Shown here piece by piece: positions 15,534-23,608 of a DNA stretch of 36,129 bases. Below the pieces are notes generated by a model, which ran no database searches, was not told the origin of the DNA, and saw only the letters and a program-made list of their open reading frames with translations. Source of the DNA: a virus. The translations under genes and the position numbers were made by a program. Numbering within the stretch: position 1 is the first letter of the stretch; each line of letters starts with the position of its first letter. The DNA lies in IMG/VR virus record IMGVR_UViG_3300037504_000493, positions 1-36,129 of that record; one strand, given 5' to 3'.

Positions 15534-16559
15534 ATGGACATAGCAGTATCACACGTCTCCTCCCCCTACATCACAGCCTATCCTTGGTCGTCTGGCTTTG
15601 GAGCCAAGTATAGCAATCCAAGCACTCTTCCTACTGGGGCGGGATACGGCGTTGCATTCTCCCCGGATGGAAGCGACATAGCGGTAGCCCACTTCAATTC
15701 ACCCTACATCACAGCCTATCCTTGGAGTGGTGGCTTTGGCTCCAAGTATACCAATCCAAGCACCTTACCTGCTGGGTCGGGATACGGCGTTGCATTCTCA
15801 CCGGATGGAAACGATATAGCAGTAGTCCACTTCAGTTCCCCCTACATCACAGCCTATTCTTGGTCTTCTGGCTTTGGCTCCAAGTATACCAATCCAAGCA
15901 CTTTGCCTGCTGGGAGGGCATTTAGCGTAGCATTCTCCCCAGACGGGAACGATATAGCAGTAGCACACGATAACTCACCCTACATCACCGCCTATTCTTG
16001 GTCTTCTGGTTTTGGAACCAAGTACAGCAATCCAAGCACTTTACCTGCTGGGAAGGGAAGGGGAGTTGCCTTCTCACCTGACGGAAACGATGTAGCATTA
16101 GCCCATTTCACCTCACCCTATGTTACAGCCTATCCGTGGTCGTCTGGCTTTGGCACCAAATATGCCGATCCAAGCACTCTTCCTACAGGGATTGGATACG
16201 GCGTTGCATTCTCACCTGACGGGAACGATATAGCGGTAGCCCACTTCACCTCCCCCTACATCACAGCCTATCCTTGGTCGTCTGGCTTTGGAGCCAAGTA
16301 TAGCAATCCAAGCACCTTACCTGCTGGGGATGGAGAGGACGTTGCCTTCTCACCAGACGGAAACGACGTAGCGGTAGCACACGACACCTCACCCTATGTT
16401 ACAGCCTATCCTTGGTCTTCTGGCTTTGGAACTAAGTATAGCGACCCTAGCACTTTGCCTACAGGGACTGGAATTAGAATTGCATTTGGGGGAACAACAA
16501 CATCAACAACATCAATCAAAGATATAATTTCAACGGGATTTATCCCTTTTAATCGATAA
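15534..16559 (+). CDS. Seven-repeat beta-propeller virion protein
   Basis: Seven consecutive 46-residue repeats fill residues 2-323. Each follows D[IV]AVAHxxSPY[IV]TAYPWSSGFG, then KYxNPSTLPxG and GVAFSPDGN. FSPDG followed by a strand and an aromatic strand is the signature of WD40/YVTN-like propeller blades, and seven blades make a closed ring. The Thr-rich tail (TTTSTTSIKDIISTGFIPF) would lie outside. It carries no catalytic residues. Position among fibres suggests a carbohydrate- or protein-binding tip. The start (one codon before repeat 1) lies after AATTACT without a Shine-Dalgarno motif. Confidence 0.75.
   Translation: MDIAVSHVSSPYITAYPWSSGFGAKYSNPSTLPTGAGYGVAFSPDGSDIAVAHFNSPYITAYPWSGGFGSKYTNPSTLPAGSGYGVAFSPDGNDIAVVHFSSPYITAYSWSSGFGSKYTNPSTLPAGRAFSVAFSPDGNDIAVAHDNSPYITAYSWSSGFGTKYSNPSTLPAGKGRGVAFSPDGNDVALAHFTSPYVTAYPWSSGFGTKYADPSTLPTGIGYGVAFSPDGNDIAVAHFTSPYITAYPWSSGFGAKYSNPSTLPAGDGEDVAFSPDGNDVAVAHDTSPYVTAYPWSSGFGTKYSDPSTLPTGTGIRIAFGGTTTSTTSIKDIISTGFIPFNR
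15537..16502 (+). repeat. Seven tandem 138-bp coding repeats
   Basis: The propeller blades are also similar at DNA level, with long matching stretches such as ATCACAGCCTATCCTTGG and TTCTCACCTGACGG recurring every 138 bases in phase. Blade boundaries fall at 15537, 15675, 15813, 15951, 16089, 16227 and 16365. This invites gain or loss of blades by recombination. Confidence 0.85.
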
Positions 16560-16561
16560 CA

Positions 16562-18148
16562 ATGGCGAATCAGCAAGCAAAAATTGACGGAAATTATCAA
16601 AAAACTCTTCTTGCCAAAGACGCTCTGACTGGTGAAACTAGGCCGGTTTTGGTAGACAACGCTTCAGGAAGGATGCTTACCGCTTCCGTGGTTGCTCCGG
16701 ATTCAGGGTCTGGAATTACTCAAATCAACGCCGACGCTTCTACTTCCCAAACACTAGCAACCGGAACTAGCGGAACCGACTTTAACATTGCCACGGCAAG
16801 CGGCACTCATACCTTCAACATTCCCACCGCCTCAGCAACCAACAGAGGACTTTTAAGTACAACCGACTGGAGCGACTTCAACAGTAAGCAAGATGCTTTA
16901 ACGGCGGGAGAGGGTGTTGATTTAACCGGAGGCACTCTATCAATTGATTATGCAACTTTTGACGAATCCTCAATTGACGCTAGCAACATTACTTTATCAG
17001 ACCTGGACTTTTCAACCATTACAGCTTCTCAGTTAGGCAATATAGACCACGATCAGCTCCTTAATTATAATGCGACTGAACACTTCACTCAGACGGATAT
17101 TGTTCAGGTAGGAACTGTCACTAGCGGGACTTGGCAAGCTGGCGCAATCCAAGAAGAATACGGCGGAACTGGACAATCAACCTACACCAAAGGAGACATT
17201 CTTTACTCTGACGCTTCTAACTCCTTAGCGAAACTTCCGATAGGAACTGATGGCCAACAGTTAAGAGTAACATCAACCGGAGAATTGGAGTGGTTCAACT
17301 CTTCAACTTCTTCAGCTTCCACCACAACCGAGGGAGTTGTGGAGTTGGCCACTAACGCCGAAGCTGAGTCTAAAGTTGACACTACTAAGGCAGTCACGCC
17401 AAGTAACCTGGGAGCAATCTTTCTTGACGAGGATGACATGGCAAGCGACAGCGCGACTAAATTAGCCTCTCAGCAATCCATAAAGGCTTATTCAGACTCA
17501 GGAACGCAAGCGCTAACCAATAAGACTATTAACGCTGACAACAATAATATTTCTAATCTCGCTCACGGCTCGGAAGTGGATAATCCCACAAGTGGAGTGC
17601 ACGGAGTGACTGGATCGGTGGTAGGGACTTCCGACGCCCAAACCTTAACGAACAAGACGTTAGGCCTAACTAGCAACACGATCAGCGGAACCACAGCAGA
17701 GTTTAATACAGCGTTATCAGACGGCGACTTTACAACCTTAAGTGGCACGGAGACGCTCACAAATAAAACATTGGATACCCCAGTAATTAACAACCCATCC
17801 GGTCTAAGTAGTGGAGACTTAAGTGATTTTATCGATAATAGTGGGTCTTCCGGGCATGTTAAGTTGGGAAATTTAATGATCCAGTGGGGAGAAACTGGAG
17901 TGTTAACCACTGTCAATAGCCTTTCTGGAACCAATCTCTACTCCTCCGCTGACGCCTCCGTTTCGTTTGCTGTTGCGTTTAAGGTAGGAACAACCCCCAA
18001 GGTATCTCTCGGGCTGAATGGTTCCAGTAAAACATCTTGGGCCAATATGAGCTCGCCCGATAACACCGGCTTTACCGCTAATTTATTGTCTGGGAACTCT
18101 TCTGACTCCTCAGTTATAACATGGATAGCCATAGGCACACACCAATAA
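16562..18148 (+). CDS. Tail fibre protein with gp53-like tip
   Basis: The 528-residue protein has an N-terminal anchor-like motif ([22 protein letters not shown]) shared with the gene at 13582. The shaft contains [19 protein letters not shown] and repeated TLTNKTL elements typical of phage tail fibres. The last 100 residues ([16 protein letters not shown] ... [15 protein letters not shown] ... [11 protein letters not shown] ... ITWIAIGTH) match the C-terminal tip domain of gp53-like/H-type fibres, which binds host receptors. This is the best classical receptor-binding candidate in the genome. Confidence 0.75.
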   Translation: MANQQAKIDGNYQKTLLAKDALTGETRPVLVDNASGRMLTASVVAPDSGSGITQINADASTSQTLATGTSGTDFNIATASGTHTFNIPTASATNRGLLSTTDWSDFNSKQDALTAGEGVDLTGGTLSIDYATFDESSIDASNITLSDLDFSTITASQLGNIDHDQLLNYNATEHFTQTDIVQVGTVTSGTWQAGAIQEEYGGTGQSTYTKGDILYSDASNSLAKLPIGTDGQQLRVTSTGELEWFNSSTSSASTTTEGVVELATNAEAESKVDTTKAVTPSNLGAIFLDEDDMASDSATKLASQQSIKAYSDSGTQALTNKTINADNNNISNLAHGSEVDNPTSGVHGVTGSVVGTSDAQTLTNKTLGLTSNTISGTTAEFNTALSDGDFTTLSGTETLTNKTLDTPVINNPSGLSSGDLSDFIDNSGSSGHVKLGNLMIQWGETGVLTTVNSLSGTNLYSSADASVSFAVAFKVGTTPKVSLGLNGSSKTSWANMSSPDNTGFTANLLSGNSSDSSVITWIAIGTHQ

Positions 18149-18152
18149 AATT

Positions 18153-19043
18153 ATGCTTACTTACACCGGAGCCCGTAATTATTACGGCAAACTAACCAAC
18201 AATACCGATTCCGACAACCTAATCCTGGGAGACCAGCTTATTAATGAATCAATCAAAGAGATATTGTCTAGCAGCGATTGGCCTTTCTTGGAGACTAGCT
18301 CGGACATTACTACGGTAGAAAGCCAGCAGTTCTATGATATTCCCGCTGACGCAGACAAAATTATCCAGGTGGTGGTGAATGTCGGTACATACAACTTCGT
18401 TCCCTACCGATGCCCTTCAAGGGAGGGGTGGGAGCTAATGAACCAAACTCAGCAATTTGAATCGAGCTATCCCCAATGGTACTACGTAACAACGGACAAG
18501 ATTGGTCTTTACCCAATATCATCTCAGGACGGTGACACGATAACAATCTATTATACAAAAACCCAAAAAGATTTATCACAAGCTGATTACGCAACCGGGA
18601 CGATTACAACCGCCACTAATGGAGACAAGACAATAGTCGGAAGCGGGACAACCTGGATTGATGACATGACTGGAAGATACATAAGAATTGACTCACCGGG
18701 TGGAGATAATCAGTGGTACAAGATAGCAAGCATAACAAGCAATACCGAACTGGAGCTTTCTAAGAATTATCAAGGATCGTCAATATCATCCGGCTCAGCC
18801 TCTTACACAATTGGAGAGGTTTCAATAATCCCAGAACAGCACCAAAGACTCCCGGTTTATAAAGCAGCTGAAATCTATTTTCTTACAGAACAGCCTGATC
18901 CGAATAGATCGGACAGATTCAAGAGACTTTTTGACGAAGGAATGCAGAAAATGACGGAAGAATACGAGAGGTCAACGGACCCCGTTTGTCTAGACACCGG
19001 AGACTTTAGAATTGATAACCCTAATTTATATGTCGAACTTTAG
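18153..19043 (+). CDS. Head-tail adaptor / neck protein
   Basis: The 296-residue protein begins with helical sequence of adaptor type (YYGKLTNNTDSDNLILGDQLINESIKEILSSSDWPFLE) and has a small inserted beta domain (TGTITTATNGDKTIVGSGTTW ... RYIRIDSPGGDNQWYKIASI). The C-terminus is helical (HQRLPVYKAAEIYFLTEQPD). Phage neck proteins placed just before a large beta protein have this layout. P22 gp4-like function (connecting portal and tail) is an inference from layout. It is one gene before the tail-hub candidate and overlaps it by 14 bases. Confidence 0.6.
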   Translation: MLTYTGARNYYGKLTNNTDSDNLILGDQLINESIKEILSSSDWPFLETSSDITTVESQQFYDIPADADKIIQVVVNVGTYNFVPYRCPSREGWELMNQTQQFESSYPQWYYVTTDKIGLYPISSQDGDTITIYYTKTQKDLSQADYATGTITTATNGDKTIVGSGTTWIDDMTGRYIRIDSPGGDNQWYKIASITSNTELELSKNYQGSSISSGSASYTIGEVSIIPEQHQRLPVYKAAEIYFLTEQPDPNRSDRFKRLFDEGMQKMTEEYERSTDPVCLDTGDFRIDNPNLYVEL

Positions 19044-20583
19044 AGTAGCAATTGAGAATATTTTTGACGGAATCTCAAGCACGAGGTATTTTGGCGCAAA
19101 ATCTAGTTATGATTCAGCGATTGGGGTTGATCCGGACTATCCAATTGAGGGACAAATTAAGACTTCCGGAATGCTTTGCCCCACCCCTTACGCTAAATTT
19201 AGCAGCATCACCGGAGCCCCGATGTGGATTGTCACAAATCCCAAAGAGTCTAATGTCTATGTGTATACAACCGACGGAAGCTTTGTTAGATACGATGAGG
19301 ACCTTGACAACGAAACCAGCCTAACCTCTCCCACCTCAGGAGCTGGCAACGGAATGGCTTATTATAATAACTATATCTACCTCGCCACTCCTACTAATAT
19401 ATCTCGGTACGGTCCAATGAACGGAACGCCCACCATGGCTCAAAATGTTTGGACCAGTGCGCTATTGGGAACTCAGACCTCACTTGGTAACTTTACTTAC
19501 CCGACAATTAGAGGGGTTAAGGTACCCAACCACCCGATGCACGTGCATGGAGATAATTTTTTGTACTTTGGCGATGTAGTGGATGGTCAGGGAGTGATTC
19601 ATGCAATCGGAACTCAAAAAGGATCTGTAGAAGGAGATACAGATGATAGTTCAGCGTATAATGTCCTAGATTTACCTTTTGGATATATACCTACAGATAT
19701 AGCTAGTTATGGAACGGACCTTGTAATTTTGGCGATGCAAACCCGAGACGACAAAGTAAACCAAGGCGGAGCTTCTCTTTTCTTTTGGGATACTTTTGAC
19801 GATACTTTTTATAATGAAGTTCCTTTAAGCGACCCAATGGCTACAGCAATTTTAAACTCGAATGGTAGGCTATATATCTGGAGTGGCAACAGCCAGAACG
19901 GATGCAGGTTAAGCGAATATCTCGGAGGAGATTCTGTCAGAGAGATAGCTTACTTAGAGGAAGGAGCACCACCGTTTGCCGGAGCAGTTGACTCCTTGGG
20001 ATCAAGACTAGCCTGGGGGGTGTACACTACCTATCCGGAAGACAGCGCCTCAATCATGGCCTTTGGGTCTAAGTCAAGCAGACTACCGGCAGGAATGCAT
20101 AATATAATCAGAGCCACCTCTAGCGGAGCAAACAGAAATGTTACCAGCGCAAAATTCGTTCAGCAAAGCTCCAACATAAGACCCAGGATGGTGGTGGGAT
20201 GGAATGATGACAGTGGAAGCGGATTAGATAAATACAATTCCGGAGCAACCCTTAACAATATATGGAGGAGTAAACTTTACACAATTGGAAACAAATTCAA
20301 TATTCACAAAATATCCATGAGGCTAGGGAGAGAGATTGCCGCTAATATGGAGGTGTCGGTTAAGATATACATTGATGATCTTAGTAGCAGCTTTACTCTA
20401 GATACAGTTAATAACACCAACTTCTCCGGAAGAAAGGTAATATATAAGAGGCCGGGGTTAGACAATGTAAGAGGGGAGAATAACTTTCTGATTGAATTAA
20501 GCTGGGGAGGAACCGCCGAACTACCGGTGACACTACCCCTCACTATCTACGGAGAAGTGTTTGAAGACGAAACAGCGCAATGA
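19030..20583 (+). CDS. Tail hub / stabilisation protein, P22 gp10-like
   Basis: The ATG at 19030 (MSNFRVAIENIFDGISSTRYF) fits the family better than an ATG 18 bases upstream inside the adaptor gene. The 518-residue product is wholly beta-rich, with repeated short motifs such as NVYVYTTDGSFVRYD, MAYYNNYIYLATPTNISRY and GTDLVILAMQ, which suggest propeller blades. P22 gp10 is a hub protein with this character placed after gp4. There are no catalytic motifs. The assignment is by order, size and beta-propeller feel. Confidence 0.55.
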   Translation: MSNFRVAIENIFDGISSTRYFGAKSSYDSAIGVDPDYPIEGQIKTSGMLCPTPYAKFSSITGAPMWIVTNPKESNVYVYTTDGSFVRYDEDLDNETSLTSPTSGAGNGMAYYNNYIYLATPTNISRYGPMNGTPTMAQNVWTSALLGTQTSLGNFTYPTIRGVKVPNHPMHVHGDNFLYFGDVVDGQGVIHAIGTQKGSVEGDTDDSSAYNVLDLPFGYIPTDIASYGTDLVILAMQTRDDKVNQGGASLFFWDTFDDTFYNEVPLSDPMATAILNSNGRLYIWSGNSQNGCRLSEYLGGDSVREIAYLEEGAPPFAGAVDSLGSRLAWGVYTTYPEDSASIMAFGSKSSRLPAGMHNIIRATSSGANRNVTSAKFVQQSSNIRPRMVVGWNDDSGSGLDKYNSGATLNNIWRSKLYTIGNKFNIHKISMRLGREIAANMEVSVKIYIDDLSSSFTLDTVNNTNFSGRKVIYKRPGLDNVRGENNFLIELSWGGTAELPVTLPLTIYGEVFEDETAQ

Positions 20584-21842
20584 TTAAAATAGACAAAAAA
20601 GAGCCAAAAAACCTTGAACAAGAGAGGGTTGATGATATAACTCTACCCGAGAATAAACACCTCAATGAGGCGGAAATTAGAGCACTTTTAAAAGCGGAAT
20701 TGGCTAATTATAGAGGAATAATAAGGGTGAGAAGTGGCAAGTTAAGTTCCGGAGGGACAGAATTGAGCTCAAGCGGGTTGCTTATCGGAGGAACGGCGCC
20801 AGGAACGGAGGTTTCATTGCTTGATTGGTCCAACACCTTAACCTTTAGTGCGGTGGATCATGATACAGTTGAATGGAATAGTGGAGTAATAACGTTGTCA
20901 GACGGGACCATCTACAACATCACGGCTGGGAATACTGGGGACATGTCGACTGTTACATATATTTATTTAGATGTAGCGGTTAGTGAAACTACTCTCCAGA
21001 CCACGATTGACGCCAACGACGCAGTTGGTAACGGTAAGATATTAGTTGGTGTAGCAGATAACAACGCTGATACTACAAGCCAGGCCAAGTTTAAGAAGTT
21101 TGGAGGGGGACCACTTGATGACTTGTTGACAGCTGACAACCTTGCATCTAACACCATCACGGCTAACGAGATAGCGGCAAACACGGTGACAGCAAACGAG
21201 ATCGGAGTTGCTCAGCTCAGTTCAATAACCGCCGACATTGGTTCAATAACCGCCGGAACGATTGAGGGGGTAGACATTACAGCTAAAGGAGGAGGAAGTG
21301 GGGTTGATGTCAAGCTCAACTCAACAACAGGGAGACTAGAATTCTTAGATGGGACCGATGTAGCGGGCTATGCTGAGTTAAACGAAGTAACACAAGATGT
21401 AACAATCAACGCTGATAATAACTTAGTATTAGAGGGAGATGGAGTTAAGATTGAATACGATGACGACGATAAGGGAACCCCAGATTGTGAATGGTTCTCG
21501 AATGGAAACCTAAGAATGAAGCTTGACCAGTCCGGGAACCTTTCAATCGACGGATCATATTCAGACGGAGGAGCGGGGTTTTGTGAAAGATTTGATTCTT
21601 TGGAGCCTCTAGAGGCAGGAGAAACGGTGACCACCGAAGGAGACAATATTAGAAGATGTAAAGAAGGAGAAGAGCCAATTGGTGTGATTCCATTTAATCC
21701 GGCTTTTATCGGACGAAGAGACATAGAAGGCCCAGCCGTTTCTTTCCTTGGTAGAGAGTGGGTTAAAAAAGGAGAGGTTATTGGAAAATCATGGGTAAAG
21801 TTGAAAGAGGATAACAATTTAATTGAATATTTAGTCAGGTAA
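20580..21842 (+). CDS. Tail fibre with peptidase-G2-like C-terminal chaperone domain
   Basis: The 420-residue protein has a helical start, a beta domain, and a shaft with repeats (NTITANEIAANTVTANEIG; DIGSITAGTIEGVDI). The last 90 residues (GSYSDGGAGFCERFDSLEPLEAGETVTTEGDNIRRC, then EPIGVIPFNPAFIG and EWVKKGEVIGKSWVKL) follow the pattern of the intramolecular chaperone domain called peptidase G2, known from phage phi29-type appendages. That domain trimerises the fibre and then cuts itself off. The exact nucleophile cannot be named here. Confidence 0.65.
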   Translation: MIKIDKKEPKNLEQERVDDITLPENKHLNEAEIRALLKAELANYRGIIRVRSGKLSSGGTELSSSGLLIGGTAPGTEVSLLDWSNTLTFSAVDHDTVEWNSGVITLSDGTIYNITAGNTGDMSTVTYIYLDVAVSETTLQTTIDANDAVGNGKILVGVADNNADTTSQAKFKKFGGGPLDDLLTADNLASNTITANEIAANTVTANEIGVAQLSSITADIGSITAGTIEGVDITAKGGGSGVDVKLNSTTGRLEFLDGTDVAGYAELNEVTQDVTINADNNLVLEGDGVKIEYDDDDKGTPDCEWFSNGNLRMKLDQSGNLSIDGSYSDGGAGFCERFDSLEPLEAGETVTTEGDNIRRCKEGEEPIGVIPFNPAFIGRRDIEGPAVSFLGREWVKKGEVIGKSWVKLKEDNNLIEYLVR

Positions 21843-21927
21843 GCCCCAGCGTTTTTTAGCGCCTTTGAGTCCGTTTTCTCTCATTTTTTTAGAGTCATAT
21901 AAAATAGCAGTATTAACTTGTCAAATT
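21843..21927. other. Short AT-rich gap, no supported gene
   Basis: The 85 bases hold T-runs (GTTTTTTAG, CATTTTTTTAGAG) without a clear stem, and CATATAAAATAG, a possible -10-like sequence without a matching -35 box. It separates the last fibre gene from the internal virion proteins. A + strand promoter cannot be supported. Confidence 0.3.
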
Positions 21928-22599
21928 ATGAAGTACAATGTAAGCAAAAGAGAAGCCCGAGAACTAGGAATAAAAAGAGTCCCTCTAGACGGGGGTTCTT
22001 CAAGCTCCTCAAGGTCGTCAGGAGGATTTGACTCCGGCAAAATGAGAGACCTCCAAAAGAGGTACTTGGGGATGATGGAACCATCTGATGCCGAAAAAAG
22101 AACCGGCAAGCAGTTGGAAAACTTAATCTCTTCCCGGGAGTTAGGGCTTCAACATGCTCAAGACAAGCCGGTGGCTGCTCCGTTCGTTCGGGGTAGACAA
22201 GCATCGATTCAGAGTTCCACAGCCCGCCAAGCAATCCCCCTTCAAACAAGACTTCAACAACTGCAGTCTGAGAGGATGGCTAAGGCCCAAGGTTTGGCAG
22301 GAGCAACCGGAATCGAGAGAGCAATCCAACAAGGCAATCTAGCCTATGATCAATTTGGATTGCAACAAGATAGGTTTAATCTTCAAGAGAGAGCCCAAGA
22401 GCAAGCCATGAGATTAGCGAGGGAGAGAGCAGCCAGGGCATCAGCAGGAACTTCTAGAAATACCGGATACCTTAAGAACCTATTAGGACAATTTAGGAGG
22501 AAAAAAGCACCAGCAACTAGCACAAGCGATGGGGTAATGTACGATGGCCAAATTATCCCTCCAGAAGTAGCTAAAATAAGAAACTTATTTGGAAGATAA
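21928..22599 (+). CDS. Putative internal virion / ejection protein
   Basis: The ATG at 21928 (MKYNVSKREARELGIKR) is preferred over an upstream ATG that would add an unlikely hydrophobic start. The 223-residue protein has a Ser/Gly-rich linker and a helical Gln/Arg-rich stretch (RLQQLQSERMAKAQGLAG, YDQFGLQQDRFNLQERAQEQAMRLARERAARAS), with a Pro-rich end. Such Gln/Ala/Arg helices directly before a large late protein are typical of phage ejection proteins that enter the cell with the DNA. Confidence 0.55.
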   Translation: MKYNVSKREARELGIKRVPLDGGSSSSSRSSGGFDSGKMRDLQKRYLGMMEPSDAEKRTGKQLENLISSRELGLQHAQDKPVAAPFVRGRQASIQSSTARQAIPLQTRLQQLQSERMAKAQGLAGATGIERAIQQGNLAYDQFGLQQDRFNLQERAQEQAMRLARERAARASAGTSRNTGYLKNLLGQFRRKKAPATSTSDGVMYDGQIIPPEVAKIRNLFGR

Positions 22600-22603
22600 A
22601 ATT

Positions 22604-23608
22604 ATGAGACAACAATACAGAAACACCTCTGAAGAACTTGGAGACTTTCTTAAATCAGAGTTTACTTCTCTTGATGATTTTAGGGGGGCAATGAGACCAA
22701 CTGAAGCAACGCTACAGCCAAAACCAACAATGGACAGTCAGCAGATTAACCCATCGCAGCAACCCGCCACGCCTTCCCAGCCAACTCAAGGGCTAATGAG
22801 ACCTCCGGCTGCTCCGCAGGAAGCCACACCACAGCCCTCAGCTTCTATCTATGATATACCAGAACAAGCGCGCCCTTACCCTACTGCAGTAGACAGAAGC
22901 GGGAAGCCCCAGGGAAACTTTGACTTAGGAACGCCTTCCGGAGCAATTATGTTTGCAAGATTCCGAGGGATGGACGACTCCCAAATTGCGGAGTCTATGG
23001 GTGTTCAACCTGAAGAGCTAGACCAGATGGTACAAGAGGACATTCAAAGAATCGCACAGCAAACGCAAGACACGCTAACTCCTCAAACATTCTCAGAAGC
23101 ACTGGCTCTTAAAAAATTTGAGGCAGAGCAAGCCAAGGAGCCAGAAGAAAAACCTAAGTCTGTCGACGAAAAAAAGGCCGAGAGCTTCTATAACAGAATG
23201 AGCGAATCAGAGAAAACACTCAAGGAGTTTGAGGAACTAGGAGGAGGACTGGGCGGCTTGGTGTTCGGACCAGAAGGAGGGGGTTTTCAGAACCTCCTTA
23301 AAAGTTCTGATAGGCAGCAATTCGAGCAGGCCCAAAGAGACTTTATCAACGCCCAATTGAGGCGAGAGTCAGGAGCGGTAATTTCTCCAGAAGAATTTGA
23401 GAACGCAGCCAAGCAATATTTTCCACAACCAGGAGATTCTCCTGAAACAATCGCTCAAAAAAGGAGAAACCGAGAGATTGTTGTAGAGAACATGGCCAGA
23501 GAAGGAAGAGTAACGCCACCAGAAGGAACCCCGCCAGAAGGCGAAGAGAACACTGGAGGACAACCATTTACTGGGCCCGACGGTCAACAATATGTATTTA
23601 TAGACTAA
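22604..23608 (+). CDS. Internal virion protein with HTH-like segment
   Basis: The ATG at 22604 begins MRQQYRNTSEELGDFLKSEF; an alternative TTG 15 bases upstream overlaps the preceding gene. The 334-residue protein has a Pro/Gln-rich N-terminal region, then ARFRGMDDSQIAESMGVQPEELDQMV, which resembles a helix-turn-helix, and a C-terminal domain with FINAQLRRESGAVISPEEFENAAKQYFPQPGDSPETIAQKRRNR. That YFPQPGD signature recurs in phage virion proteins of unknown exact role. It is the middle gene of the three-gene ejection block. Confidence 0.6.
   Translation: MRQQYRNTSEELGDFLKSEFTSLDDFRGAMRPTEATLQPKPTMDSQQINPSQQPATPSQPTQGLMRPPAAPQEATPQPSASIYDIPEQARPYPTAVDRSGKPQGNFDLGTPSGAIMFARFRGMDDSQIAESMGVQPEELDQMVQEDIQRIAQQTQDTLTPQTFSEALALKKFEAEQAKEPEEKPKSVDEKKAESFYNRMSESEKTLKEFEELGGGLGGLVFGPEGGGFQNLLKSSDRQQFEQAQRDFINAQLRRESGAVISPEEFENAAKQYFPQPGDSPETIAQKRRNREIVVENMAREGRVTPPEGTPPEGEENTGGQPFTGPDGQQYVFID

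Noticed and set aside
15537-16502. Tandem repeats as a CRISPR array
   Set aside because: The 138-bp units are one open reading frame coding propeller blades, without spacer-like variability or short palindromic repeats.
21905-21925. Reverse-strand promoter (TTGACA reading leftward from 21923)
   Set aside because: The -10 candidates match only 3-4 of 6 positions and there is no reverse-strand gene to serve.
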